This document shows, piece by piece, positions 27,728 to 36,093 of a DNA stretch of 64,000 bases. The DNA is taken from contig JAWKTK010000013.1 in NCBI GenBank assembly GCA_041399205.1, positions 179,357 to 243,356 of the forward strand, read 5' to 3'. How positions within the stretch are numbered: position 1 is the first letter of the stretch; each line of letters begins with the position of its first letter. Below the pieces are notes generated by a model that saw only the letters and a list, made by a program, of their open reading frames with translations, did no database searches and was not told the origin of the DNA. The translations under genes were made by a program, and so were the position numbers. Source of the stretch: JAGQOZ01 sp041399205 (lineage in GTDB: Bacteria > Planctomycetota > Planctomycetia > Pirellulales > Pirellulaceae).

Positions 27728-28519
27728 ATGAATCGACTTCAGCTCTGCGATGTGATAAGCGTTAAACAAACACCCTCCGCAACTCCCAGTGATTGTTCGT
27801 TTCGACAGTTTGTCGGCGAAAAGTCCAAACCGTGCAGTGTCTTTGTGCCGCTGCATTTTGAAAAAAATTATTCGTATCCATTGATCGTTTGGTTGCACAG
27901 TGATAGCGACGATCAATCTCAGTTGAAGCGAGTGATGCCGCATATCAGCATGCGGAATTTCATTGGGGTTGCTCCGTGTAGCACGGCTCCGGTTGCTGGC
28001 TCAAAGGGAGATGCCAACTACGTCGGTTGCACGTGGCGTCAGGAAAAGTCCAACGTTTTTGGAGCGGTCGATCAGATCGAGTATTGTATTCGTCGAGTCC
28101 AGAATCGATTTAAGATTCATCGCGAACGCGTCTTCCTGGCTGGTTACGATGCGGGTGCCACCATGGCATTGCGAATTGGCCTTTTGTTTCCCGAATTATT
28201 CGCAGGTGTTTGCGCTTTGGGCGGCGGATTGCCACAAACGTTAACGCCATTTGTGAACATCAATCAGTTCCGCGGCCTCCCTTTGTTTTTGTCGCACGGC
28301 CGCGATAGTGAAGTCCATTCGCCCATGGATGCCTGTCGAGATATCCGATTGTTGCATGCGGCCGGCATGTCGCTGACGGTTCGCCAATATCCCTGCCATC
28401 AGGAATTGACAACGCAAATGTTGGGTGATGTCAATGCTTGGATGATGGAGATTGTCACGGGGCAGCATATGCGACGTGACGTCGTTGATTCTTATCTGCC
28501 GGCGGACGGCGCTAATTAG
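27728..28519 (+). CDS. alpha/beta hydrolase-like protein with Asp at the nucleophile position
   Basis: I start at ATG 27728 (MNRLQLCDVISVKQTP); an earlier in-frame TTG at 27659 would add 23 residues. The fold resembles phospholipase/carboxylesterases: PLIVWLHSDSDDQSQLKRVM (oxyanion strand), VFLAGYDAGATMALRI (nucleophile elbow), LFLSHGRDSEVHSPMD (acidic site) and YPCHQELTTQMLGDV (His). At the elbow the usual GxSxG reads GYDAG, so Ser is replaced by Asp. Either the protein has lost esterase activity or it uses an Asp nucleophile, as in dehalogenases and epoxide hydrolases. Stands 178 bases after ymdB. Confidence 0.75.
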   Translation: MNRLQLCDVISVKQTPSATPSDCSFRQFVGEKSKPCSVFVPLHFEKNYSYPLIVWLHSDSDDQSQLKRVMPHISMRNFIGVAPCSTAPVAGSKGDANYVGCTWRQEKSNVFGAVDQIEYCIRRVQNRFKIHRERVFLAGYDAGATMALRIGLLFPELFAGVCALGGGLPQTLTPFVNINQFRGLPLFLSHGRDSEVHSPMDACRDIRLLHAAGMSLTVRQYPCHQELTTQMLGDVNAWMMEIVTGQHMRRDVVDSYLPADGAN

Positions 28520-28892
28520 GTCAGTCGGTTTGGCTTATGGGCCGAAAGGACCGAGCGCCGTCGGACTGTGGGCCTTCGTTCTGAAGGTTCTGCTGTGAAT
28601 GCCATGATTCACTGTATTGTCGTATTGTGAAAAAGGTGTGCGCACCATTCTTTCGCTGCGGCTTGGCGGTGCGGCAAATTGTCAGCTCGGCGAAAATTCA
28701 ATCGCTCGGCGAAAATTCACAGTGGTGCTGGATGCCAAAAAGAATGGCTTCGGTTGACCGACGATTGCATTCTTTGGATTGACACAAAAAGCTTGATTCG
28801 ATTACAAGCCATCTACGAAAGATAACATTTCTGCCATCGCGGCGGCTTGAGTTCGAACATAGCCGACGCCGAATTCGCGAAAGGAATCGTGA
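28520..28892. other. 373-bp leader region of the flagellar cluster, with a 16-bp direct repeat
   Basis: GCTCGGCGAAAATTCA occurs at 28685-28700 and again at 28704-28719. The repeats sit about 175-210 bases upstream of the first gene of the cluster and could be binding sites. I see no convincing sigma-28 or sigma-54 promoter. Confidence 0.4.
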
Positions 28893-29354
28893 ATGACTGT
28901 ATCGAATTCATCCATTCGCTTCTCGACAACCAAGGCAATGGCCAGCGATTCATTGCGTCAACAGTGCGCCGTCATCCTGCGCCAGTTGCAGCCCCAATCG
29001 CTCCCGACCGTGCATGTTGACACCAGCGGCCGCAGTCATGGTTTCCAGTTTGATTCCGAGCACCTGCCGCTGTTACAGGAGTTGCTTTCGCATATGGTTG
29101 GCAACCAGGGTTGCCACGAACTGGATGTGATTGTGACATCGAATGCAGTGTCCATTGAAATTGAGTTCTCCACCGACGCTCTGGCGGCGTCCGATTCCAT
29201 TCGGTCCTTTGCAACCGGAAAATCGTGGCAGCGACTTCTGCAGTTGGCAAATTCGCTGGGCGCGAAGCTCGAGACGCTGCCGTGCCCGCAGGGCGGGATG
29301 GCCTACAATGTGGTGATTTCCTCGGGCGTTCGTTTGCAGCGAAAGGCCGCCTAG
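28893..29354 (+). CDS. hypothetical protein at the head of the flagellar cluster
   Basis: 153 residues, ATG preceded by AAAGGA. The text (LPLLQELLSHMVGNQGCHEL, VTSNAVSIEIEFSTDALAAS, SWQRLLQLANSLGAKLETLP, GGMAYNVVI) has the feel of a small HATPase-like fold: an N-terminal helix, paired strands and a C-terminal helix-strand end, but no complete ATP-binding motif is present. It is 56 bases upstream of fliF and on the same strand, so a role with the flagellar apparatus is plausible. I do not recognise the family. Confidence 0.6.
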   Translation: MTVSNSSIRFSTTKAMASDSLRQQCAVILRQLQPQSLPTVHVDTSGRSHGFQFDSEHLPLLQELLSHMVGNQGCHELDVIVTSNAVSIEIEFSTDALAASDSIRSFATGKSWQRLLQLANSLGAKLETLPCPQGGMAYNVVISSGVRLQRKAA

Positions 29355-29410
29355 CCCGTTCGCCAAACTCTGTACTGAAACACGTTTTGTTTTTGGAAAC
29401 ACTTGGCACC

Positions 29411-30841
29411 ATGGAAGATTTCGTAGCTACCTATCAGAGACTGTTCGCGCGACTCCGTCATTCCCAGCTTGGATTGGCGATGATTGTGGTCGTTGCCAGC
29501 ATTCTGTTTGCGTTAGGACTCTCTTCGTTGGTACGCCTGGGCGACAGCGGATCGTCCTATGTGGCGCTGTTTGAAGGCCTCCAGTTTACTCGCCACGAAC
29601 TTGCCAAAATGGAAGCTGCGTTTGTCAAGTCGGAACTGAACAGTTATCGAATTGAAGGCAATCGAGTTGTCGTGGATGGGACGGACCGTAGTCGCTATAT
29701 CAACGCTTTGCACGAAGCGAAGATCATGCCCGAACGGTTTCGGTCTCACGTCAGCGAAGCGATCAATTCAGCCACGCCGTGGGTCACGCCCAGTCAGCAA
29801 TCGTTGCGAGTAAAAAATGCGCAGGAACTTGATATGGCCATGGCCGTTCGTTCGCTGCCCGGCATCGAAGACGCCATTGTTCGCTATGACGAATTTCAAG
29901 AACCCAGCTTCAACGCCAAGAAAATTCTTTCGGCCAGTGTTCAAATCTTGTGTCTTCCCAATACTGAACTGAACCAAACGATGGTGGCCAGTATTCGCAA
30001 TATGGTCGCGGGAACTCGGTCTGATCTGCGTCCTGAAAACGTCACCGTTGCGGACTTGAATGCCGGACGAGTCTACCCGTCTGCCAGCGTCGATCCTCGA
30101 GCTGCGGAATTGCAACAACAGTTTGCCACCAAAGAGATGCTGGAACATCAATGGGAAACACAATTCGCGGCGGCACTTAAACACCTTCCCGGAGTGGATG
30201 TGGTTGTCACCGCGCCGATGCCCGACTGGGGCTCGGCGGACCGTGGCCAAACGCAGGCCGAATCGTCCACCACGGACAGTACGACATCCCTTCGCGTCCT
30301 GGTCAACATTCCCAATAGCTACTATCGAAATCAAGTGCAAAAACGCCGCAAACAATTTGCCGGAAGCGCCAAAGAACTGTTGTCACAAGTGCGATCCGAA
30401 ACAGAAGAATTCGTCCAGACGACTGTCCAGCAGATCACGTCTAGTTCGAACGTAGATGCGAAGAAAACCAGCGTTGTCGTTCAGGCCATCGATGAGACAA
30501 GTCCGTCAACTTCGCTTGCTTCATCGTCTTTGCCTACTACTTGGCTACAGAAACACGGACCGGCCATGGGAGCCATGGCGATTTTGGTACTAGGGTTCTT
30601 TGCGTTCCAGATGGTGCAAGGACAGACCAAAATTGCCAGGCAAACCGAGTCGTCCGAACCGAACCTCAAGATCTTTCAAGAAGCCGAACCACCCAGCGAG
30701 GTGCCAGCTCCAGTTGTCAGCTCCAGTCCAGATTCTCAGGACGAATTAGATCGTCTGAAGCAACAGCTTTCGGAAATGGTGCAACAAGATCCTGATGCGG
30801 CAGCCAAATTGTTGACCGATTGGATGAGCCAAGCGGGCTAG
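29411..30841 (+). CDS. fliF: flagellar MS-ring protein FliF
   Basis: FliF forms the membrane MS ring on which rotor and export gate assemble. I start at ATG 29411 (MEDFVATYQRLFARL); the longer upstream frame overlaps the preceding gene. 476 residues: membrane helix about 23-43, YscJ/FliF ring-building domain (VALFEGLQFTRHELAKMEAA, SLRVKNAQELDMAMAVRSLP, AIVRYDEFQEPSF), second ring domain with ASVQILC and IRNMVAGTRSDLRPENVTVA, second helix about 381-398 and a C-terminal tail LKQQLSEMVQQDPDAAAKLL, the FliG-binding segment. Slightly shorter than the usual 520-560. Confidence 0.9.
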   Translation: MEDFVATYQRLFARLRHSQLGLAMIVVVASILFALGLSSLVRLGDSGSSYVALFEGLQFTRHELAKMEAAFVKSELNSYRIEGNRVVVDGTDRSRYINALHEAKIMPERFRSHVSEAINSATPWVTPSQQSLRVKNAQELDMAMAVRSLPGIEDAIVRYDEFQEPSFNAKKILSASVQILCLPNTELNQTMVASIRNMVAGTRSDLRPENVTVADLNAGRVYPSASVDPRAAELQQQFATKEMLEHQWETQFAAALKHLPGVDVVVTAPMPDWGSADRGQTQAESSTTDSTTSLRVLVNIPNSYYRNQVQKRRKQFAGSAKELLSQVRSETEEFVQTTVQQITSSSNVDAKKTSVVVQAIDETSPSTSLASSSLPTTWLQKHGPAMGAMAILVLGFFAFQMVQGQTKIARQTESSEPNLKIFQEAEPPSEVPAPVVSSSPDSQDELDRLKQQLSEMVQQDPDAAAKLLTDWMSQAG

Positions 30842-30868
30842 GCAATAGAAGCAATCAAAAGGCAAAGC

Positions 30869-31537
30869 ATGAACCAGCAACTTCGCAAAGCGGCGATTCT
30901 GATTGCAGGACTTGATAGAGAATCTGCCGACCAGCTGTTGGAGCAAATGCCGGAAGATCGAGCCGAACAAATTCGGCGTATGATATTCAGTTTGGAATCA
31001 GTGTCGCCGTCTGAGGAAAGTCATACGCTGCTGGAATTCTTGCGTTTGACGCAGCCTTCGCACTCAACTACTTCGGCAGAATCCCACCGTGTTCCGGCTA
31101 AGCCCGATGCCGCTGAATCAGAAGGAACCGGCAAACCGCATCCGCCGACACATCCGTTTAGTGATATGCTGGCGCAAGCGTCGAATGATTTCATTGTGGC
31201 GTCACTGCAAAACGAACATCCTCAGGTCATTGCGTATGTCTTGACGTTTGTGGCGTCGGGGCGAGTGGCGACGTTGGTGGCGAACCTGCCGGGCGAACTG
31301 CAAGTGGACGTCTTGCAGCGAATCGTTGAGATTCATCGAGCCAGCGAATGGGCCGGCCAGGAAGTTCAGCAATGGATAGCGTCGCAGTTTTCGGCGGACC
31401 AACATCGCAGTAGTCTCGCGTCGCAGCTGTCTCCATTGCTCAATTCCGCCAATCAGAAAGCTCGAGGCGAAATCCTGGAGCACCTGCAATTGGTTGATCA
31501 GTTACTGGCACATCGCTTGGATTCAGAAAAGCCGTGA
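30869..31537 (+). CDS. fliG: FliG-like rotor protein lacking the C-terminal torque domain
   Basis: 222 residues against about 330-340 in normal FliG. The N-terminal FliF-binding domain is recognisable (LRKAAILIAGLDRESADQLL, EDRAEQIRRMI), followed by a linker rich in Ser, Pro and Glu. The middle domain contains the EHPQ motif (LQNEHPQVIAYVLTFVASGR, LPGELQVDVLQRIVEIHRAS). The protein then ends after ARGEILEHLQLVDQLLAHRL, so the C-terminal domain with the charged residues that meet the stator is absent. No frame at 31538-31708 continues it. It may link FliF to FliN while a full FliG is encoded elsewhere. Confidence 0.75.
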   Translation: MNQQLRKAAILIAGLDRESADQLLEQMPEDRAEQIRRMIFSLESVSPSEESHTLLEFLRLTQPSHSTTSAESHRVPAKPDAAESEGTGKPHPPTHPFSDMLAQASNDFIVASLQNEHPQVIAYVLTFVASGRVATLVANLPGELQVDVLQRIVEIHRASEWAGQEVQQWIASQFSADQHRSSLASQLSPLLNSANQKARGEILEHLQLVDQLLAHRLDSEKP

Positions 31538-31708
31538 CGCTGTAGGAAAGTGAGTGACCCCCATTTGCGAATGGCGATGTCGGCTGCGCCGAGTGCCAGC
31601 ATTGACAGCCAAGTCGATTCGGATGTTTGCTCTTGATTCTTGAGTCCAATTCGCGGAAAGTTCTCTTCGAACCATGCGAATTGCGATGCACAAGAAACAG
31701 GAGTCGCC

Positions 31709-32035
31709 ATGTCTCGCTCGACCGTTTCGGCTGATCAAGAAAACGTGGGAACGCAAACGTGTGACGCGCAAACGGGGTTGTTGGATGCACTTCGCCCCTT
31801 TTCGTTCACGGCTCTGGAATCCGACCACGACAGACAGGTCGCCCAAATTGTTGTCGACCAGCTGACCTTGGACTCGCAGGCGTTGAATCGACTACAAGTC
31901 GGCGATTCGCTTCAACTGGAGGCTCGCATCAACGATGTGGTGCAGTTAGTGTACCAAGGCAAAGTCATTGCCGAAGGTTCGTTGATTGTGGTTGACGACA
32001 TGGTTGGCATTCAGATTGGAAAAAAGTGTGACTAG
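31709..32035 (+). CDS. fliN: flagellar switch protein FliN
   Basis: 108 residues from ATG 31709, chosen because CAGGAG lies just upstream; a longer frame from 31640 is rejected. The C-terminal part is a SpoA domain: LNRLQVGDSLQLEARINDVV, QLVYQGKVIAEGSLIVVDDM, VGIQIGK. FliN builds the C ring and helps deliver export substrates. It is separated from fliG by 171 bases and its stop overlaps the GTG start of fliO by 8 bases. Confidence 0.8.
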   Translation: MSRSTVSADQENVGTQTCDAQTGLLDALRPFSFTALESDHDRQVAQIVVDQLTLDSQALNRLQVGDSLQLEARINDVVQLVYQGKVIAEGSLIVVDDMVGIQIGKKCD

Positions 32036-32612
32036 ACAACTGTTTCTCTTCCTGCTGTTGATCGCCGCCCACGCCACTCCGCTTTGTGCAGGTGACACCG
32101 CGACTGCGACGCCTGTGCCAACCGAGAAACCGACTGCACTGGAACGATCCAGCGACCTGCAACTTTCCTTTGATTCCCAACGCCCGATTTCCGAACCGAC
32201 AGACTTGGGGCAGCAACAGCGACGCTTTTACGGTGGCATTGCCATCATGGTGGGCGGCGTCATTTTGTTAAGCGTGGTTGCCAGCCAGTTCCGAAGTAAC
32301 CACAAATCCAAACCCGCTTTAGAGTTGATCGATTCAGTTGTGATTGACGATCGGCATCGTCTGTTGTTGGTTCAATTGCATGACCGCCTGTTGGTGCTTG
32401 CCGAAAACCAATCTGGTTTAACGCCTGTGGACACGATTCGAGATTCGGCGACAATCCGCGCGATTACCCGATCTGCCGGCCGACATCGCTCCGGCCCGTG
32501 GCACGCACAAGGTGACGCGGCCGCTCAGATTGAACGCCTTAAACAAGCATTTCCGTTCTCCGATCCATTGGCGTCTTCGTCGTCACCTGATCTCGTTCGA
32601 AAAGGACATTAA
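32028..32612 (+). CDS. fliO: flagellar export protein FliO
   Basis: Start at GTG 32028 within the end of fliN. Signal peptide-like N-terminus VTRQLFLFLLLIAAHATPLC, Thr/Pro-rich spacer, one membrane helix FYGGIAIMVGGVILLSVVAS, then the FliO domain LELIDSVVIDDRHRLLLVQL, HDRLLVLAENQSGLTPV. FliO is a poorly conserved helper for FliP complex assembly; the assignment rests on this layout and on the position directly before fliP. Confidence 0.75.
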   Translation: MTRQLFLFLLLIAAHATPLCAGDTATATPVPTEKPTALERSSDLQLSFDSQRPISEPTDLGQQQRRFYGGIAIMVGGVILLSVVASQFRSNHKSKPALELIDSVVIDDRHRLLLVQLHDRLLVLAENQSGLTPVDTIRDSATIRAITRSAGRHRSGPWHAQGDAAAQIERLKQAFPFSDPLASSSSPDLVRKGH

Positions 32613-32616
32613 TTCC

Positions 32617-33585
32617 GTGTCCCATTCGCAATCTCCAATCGTCAAGCTTCTGTGGTTCGCCGTCGCAATGACGCTGCTTTTTGCGTCGTTTACGGTGGCG
32701 GCGCGAGCGGACGAAGGTACAGAATCGGCGGCGGATAGCGTGGCAGGTGCCAGCGACCGCAACGCAGCCGAGCGATCCATTGTCAGTCCGTCCGATGAAC
32801 GCTCTACGGATGATGCAAGCGTTGACAAAGGCTTGAAGTCCGTCGACCAACAAGACCTGACGACTCTGGTAGAACGAGTGTTACGCGAAGAATCGGAACT
32901 GACCGAATCGCTGCCGATTTCGACTGAACGTTTTCAATCTTCGTTACAAATCATGGCTAGCATGGCCGCCGTCAGCTTGATTCCGGCGGCCGTGTTGATG
33001 ATGACTTCGTACATTCGCATCTCCATCGTGCTGAGCCTGCTTCGCCAAGCTTTAGGGACACAGAACGTTCCATCGACGCAAGTGACCACCGCCTTGTCTC
33101 TGTTACTGACGCTGTTGATCATGTGGCCGGTGGGTCAAGAGATCCAGCAGAACGTGACGCCACTCACTTCCTCGAACAGTGAATTGGAATGGGAACCGTT
33201 GTGGCAAGCCAGTGTGCAACCGATCCGACGTTTCATGAGCATTCAGATTAAAAAGGCGGGCAACGATAACGACATCTTGCTGTTCTTAAAACACATGCCG
33301 CCCGACACGCCAGTGCCCACGCATTACGATGACGTGCCGCTGCAAGTGTTGTTTCCCGCATTCATTGTCAGCGAACTAAAAACGGCCTTCTTCATGGGTT
33401 TTCAGATTTATCTGCCGTTCCTGCTGGTAGACGCTGTGGTGGCCGCCATCACCATGTCGATGGGCATGGTCATGCTGCCTCCAGCGGTGATATCGCTGCC
33501 GCTGAAACTGATTCTGTTTGTGGCTGTGGATGGTTGGCACTTGGTGGTGGAAATGCTGATCAATAGTTTTGGCGGCATGCTGTAG
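32617..33585 (+). CDS. fliP: flagellar export gate protein FliP
   Basis: I place the start at GTG 32617, four bases after the fliO stop, with AAAGGA upstream. About 322 residues: signal peptide (LLWFAVAMTLLFASF), a hydrophilic acidic segment, then the FliP core with helices MASMAAVSLIPAAVLMMTSY, IRISIVLSLLRQALGTQNVP, TALSLLLTLLIMWPVG, LFPAFIVSELKTAFFMGFQI and MSMGMVMLPPAVISLPLKLI, which are the family signatures. FliP5-FliQ4-FliR1 form the export channel. Confidence 0.93.
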   Translation: MSHSQSPIVKLLWFAVAMTLLFASFTVAARADEGTESAADSVAGASDRNAAERSIVSPSDERSTDDASVDKGLKSVDQQDLTTLVERVLREESELTESLPISTERFQSSLQIMASMAAVSLIPAAVLMMTSYIRISIVLSLLRQALGTQNVPSTQVTTALSLLLTLLIMWPVGQEIQQNVTPLTSSNSELEWEPLWQASVQPIRRFMSIQIKKAGNDNDILLFLKHMPPDTPVPTHYDDVPLQVLFPAFIVSELKTAFFMGFQIYLPFLLVDAVVAAITMSMGMVMLPPAVISLPLKLILFVAVDGWHLVVEMLINSFGGML

Positions 33586-33595
33586 GAGCACCCGG

Positions 33596-33862
33596 ATGAA
33601 CTTTGAACAAATCATCGAATGCTTGCAAAGCACTTTGATCCAGATGCTATTGATTGGCGGCCCCATCTTGTTGATCGCGCTGGTAACCGGGGTCGTCACC
33701 GGCATCTTGCAGGCCGTTACGCAAGTGCACGACCACGCCGTCTCGTTTGTTCCCAAACTGTTGGTATTGTTGACCAGTCTGGTCTTCTTGCTGCCATGGC
33801 TGGTAGAGCGAATGTTGGAATTTTCCCAGCGGGCGTTCAGTGGTTCGCTAGGAAGTTTTTAG
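33596..33862 (+). CDS. fliQ: flagellar export gate protein FliQ
   Basis: 88 residues from ATG 33596, preceded by TAGGAG that includes the fliP stop codon. Two membrane helices (MLLIGGPILLIALVTGVVTG and KLLVLLTSLVFLLPWLVERM) separated by ILQAVTQVHDHAVSFVPK, matching the ILQAxTQxQexTLxFxPK signature of FliQ. Confidence 0.93.
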   Translation: MNFEQIIECLQSTLIQMLLIGGPILLIALVTGVVTGILQAVTQVHDHAVSFVPKLLVLLTSLVFLLPWLVERMLEFSQRAFSGSLGSF

Positions 33863-33884
33863 ACCAAGAAGAGTTCGAACCGGG

Positions 33885-34178
33885 ATGCCTCACACGTTTG
33901 TTGTTTTCACGTTAGTTTCGATTCGGCTGCTGACGTGCTTTCTGTTTCTGCCGGGCTTTGGCGGGACGAATATGGCGTTTCGCTGGCGATTGGGGATTCC
34001 CGTCGTTCTTTCGCTGATGATTGCTTCTATCTCGTGGGCCACAGCCGTGTCGGGCACCGCAGTCACGGACAACAGCTGGTCCGTGGAACAAGTTAAATCG
34101 GCCGATTGGCAGGTGTGGAGCACCTGGATTGCGCAGAAGTTATTATCGGCGCTAGTCATGGGTTGGCTATTTCGCTGA
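33885..34178 (+). CDS. fliR: flagellar export gate protein FliR, N-terminal part
   Basis: First part of FliR: MPHTFVVFTLVSIRLLTCFL, FLPGFGGTNMAFRWRLGIPV, VLSLMIAS. The frame is lost at about 34160: ATGGGTTGG should probably read ATGGGGTTGG, giving LVMGLAISLMLVGCQLAG, the usual FliR helix. A second shift about 35 bases later (GCTGGAG, probably GCTGGGGAG) restores the frame of 34185-34745. Confidence 0.85.
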   Translation: MPHTFVVFTLVSIRLLTCFLFLPGFGGTNMAFRWRLGIPVVLSLMIASISWATAVSGTAVTDNSWSVEQVKSADWQVWSTWIAQKLLSALVMGWLFR

Positions 34179-34184
34179 TGCTGG

Positions 34185-34745
34185 TTGGCTGCCAACTGGC
34201 TGGAGTTGGTCAATGGCATTGCCGGCGGAGTCCTACGTACCGGCCTGCCGACGCAATCACTTCCCACGTCGTTTCCCTATGTATTGATGACGGCCATCTT
34301 CCTTTCGGTTCAAGGTCATCATGCCGTAATCAATGCGGTCTTAGATTCCATTCGTTGGCTTCCCGTCGGAGGAGAAATGGCCATGAAAGGTGATTCGACA
34401 GAATTGGTCGGCCGCACGCTGCAAGCGAGTTATCAGTTCGGATTACAGATTAGTTTGCCGGTGGCTTTCTCCGTGGTCATGTCCAATGTCGCTATTGCCG
34501 TTCTGGGGCGAACCGTTCGTGAACTGAATCTGTTGTCCATCGGCATGGGCTTGAATCTGGTGGTGGTGTTGGTGGCTAGTTTCTTGTTTCTGGGCGGACT
34601 TGGAGTGCAATTCGAACAGGAAATACGGTCATCGCTGAGTCACGTGCGGAGCTATTGGGCTAGTCCTGCGGGGAAGTCGGCAGCGGCGTTCGATGTGTAT
34701 CAACCAAGTGACACGAGCGTTGCATCTGGGCGAGAAATTCGATGA
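34185..34745 (+). CDS. fliR: flagellar export gate protein FliR, C-terminal part
   Basis: Contains TQSLPTSFPYVLMTAIFLSV, QGHHAVINAVLDSIRWLPVG, LQISLPVAFSVVMSNVAIAV and ELNLLSIGMGLNLVVVLVAS, all typical of FliR. The first few residues belong to a wrong frame; the true protein starts at 33885, total about 286 residues. The TGA stop overlaps the ATG of flhB. Confidence 0.85.
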   Translation: MAANWLELVNGIAGGVLRTGLPTQSLPTSFPYVLMTAIFLSVQGHHAVINAVLDSIRWLPVGGEMAMKGDSTELVGRTLQASYQFGLQISLPVAFSVVMSNVAIAVLGRTVRELNLLSIGMGLNLVVVLVASFLFLGGLGVQFEQEIRSSLSHVRSYWASPAGKSAAAFDVYQPSDTSVASGREIR

Positions 34746-35515
34746 GCTTTTTTCAAGACGGCAAGCACGAACCAACACCTCGGCGCCGCTTGGGCGCTCG
34801 ACGCCAAGGTCAAATTCCCAAGTCAACGAATTTGGCGAATTCCATTGTCCTGGTTGGCGCCACAACGGCGGTTGTCTTTGCACTACCCAAGCTTGCTGGT
34901 TCGCTACGCAGTATGACAACCGCCGCGTTGCGCAATACGGCGGTGAATCCCACAGACGTTGGTTGGTTGGACCATCTGCAATCGCATTCGGCTCAACTGG
35001 GCACGGCGTTGTTGCCGCTATTGGGATTGATGGTCTTGTTGGTGTTTGTCAGTCATTGGATTCAGACGGGTTGGGTGTTTCTACCGCACCGCATCGTTCC
35101 CGATTTTGCTCGACTTGGCTCGGCCGAAGCATGGGGCCGCATTTTTTCTGTGCGAAACCTGCACCGCTTGCTGATCACCGGGCTTTCGTTGTTGCTTGGC
35201 GGATACTTGTTTCAAGCGAGTCTCCGGCATGCGTGGCAACAGATTGGCAATACGAACGCAGCCCTAGCTGACAATCTGGCGGCCGTTTCTGATTCGCTGT
35301 TTCGCATGGTGATAGTCATGGGGTTAGGCCAACTTCTGATTGGTGCGCTGGATTATGTCTACCAGCGACGCGAACACGAACATTCGCTGATGATGACGGA
35401 CGAAGAAAAGCGAGCGGAAGTGAAGTCGGTTCGCAACGATCCTAGCATTCGCCGCCAACGCCAATTGTACTCGCGGCAATACTTGCAAGCTCGATCGGAA
35501 CCACCAACGGATTAG
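34742..35515 (+). CDS. flhB: FlhB-like export protein without the autocleaved C-terminal domain
   Basis: 257 residues against about 350-380 for normal FlhB. The membrane domain is clear: EPTPRRRLGARRQGQIPKST (FlhB start motif), helices VLVGATTAVVFALP, ALLPLLGLMVLLVFVSHW, LITGLSLLLGGYLF, MVIVMGLGQLLIGALDYVYQ, then the linker EHSLMMTDEEKRAEVKSVRN with DPSIRRQRQLYSRQ. Right where FlhB would go on to the NPTH cleavage site, the protein ends QARSEPPTD. None of the three forward frames to 35640 holds an NPTH-like motif, so a simple frameshift does not explain it. Without this domain the substrate-specificity switch would be missing or supplied by another protein. Confidence 0.85.
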   Translation: MSFFQDGKHEPTPRRRLGARRQGQIPKSTNLANSIVLVGATTAVVFALPKLAGSLRSMTTAALRNTAVNPTDVGWLDHLQSHSAQLGTALLPLLGLMVLLVFVSHWIQTGWVFLPHRIVPDFARLGSAEAWGRIFSVRNLHRLLITGLSLLLGGYLFQASLRHAWQQIGNTNAALADNLAAVSDSLFRMVIVMGLGQLLIGALDYVYQRREHEHSLMMTDEEKRAEVKSVRNDPSIRRQRQLYSRQYLQARSEPPTD

Positions 35516-35624
35516 AGCTGCCACCGGTTTACAGCGGTGCCGTGCGCCCAAGTCAATCGAACCGCTCGACGTCCGTCCGTATCTGTGAGTCGGACGCGGC
35601 GAACTCAGACGTAAATGTCGTTGC

Positions 35625-35664
35625 TTGACCTTGTGATGCGGTTACCTTACAGTGCAAGGGTAAC
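35625..35664 (+). promoter_or_regulatory. candidate promoter and PadR operator
   Basis: TTGACC (35625-35630) and TACAGT (35648-35653) are spaced by 17 bases. An inverted repeat GTTACC...GGTAAC (35641-35664) covers the -10 box, 33 bases before the padR start codon. PadR regulators commonly bind such dyads over their own promoter, so autoregulation is likely. Confidence 0.55.
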
Positions 35665-35696
35665 ACGGCTTGGTCGAATCTTGTTAGGAATGTTGG

Positions 35697-36056
35697 ATGC
35701 CAAAGCACTTGGAAAAGAAAACGTTGGATGGGAACGTGGAAACGTTGATACTGGCGCAGCTGCAGCAAGGCCCCAGCTATGGTTATCGCATCATTCAACA
35801 GCTCAACCAAACAGCACCGGAACTGTTGGCATTTGGTGAAGGAACTGTCTATCCCGTGCTGCATCGGCTGGAAGGAAAGGGGCTCGTCAGTAGCTACTGG
35901 GACGCATCGGAAAGTGGCCGCAAACGCAAATATTACAAGTTAATGGCCAAAGGAAAACGGTCTCTGGCTGCCAATATTCAGCAGTGGCGCATGTTGCAAC
36001 AAGTCATGGAAGCAGCTCTGTCTGAATTGGATCCCAAATCAGGATTAACGTCGTAG
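35697..36056 (+). CDS. PadR family transcriptional regulator
   Basis: 119 residues. Winged-helix domain: LDGNVETLILAQLQQGPSYG, YRIIQQLNQ, GEGTVYPVLHRLEGKGLVSS, GRKRKYYKLMAKGKRSLA. These are the PadR-type signatures, with a short C-terminal helix for dimerisation (QWRMLQQVMEAALSEL), as in the small subfamily-2 members. Followed after 37 bases by a permease-prefix membrane protein, its usual partner type. Confidence 0.93.
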   Translation: MPKHLEKKTLDGNVETLILAQLQQGPSYGYRIIQQLNQTAPELLAFGEGTVYPVLHRLEGKGLVSSYWDASESGRKRKYYKLMAKGKRSLAANIQQWRMLQQVMEAALSELDPKSGLTS

Positions 36057-36093
36057 TCCGTCAAACAATATTCGCGGGCCCGGAGCGAACGAA

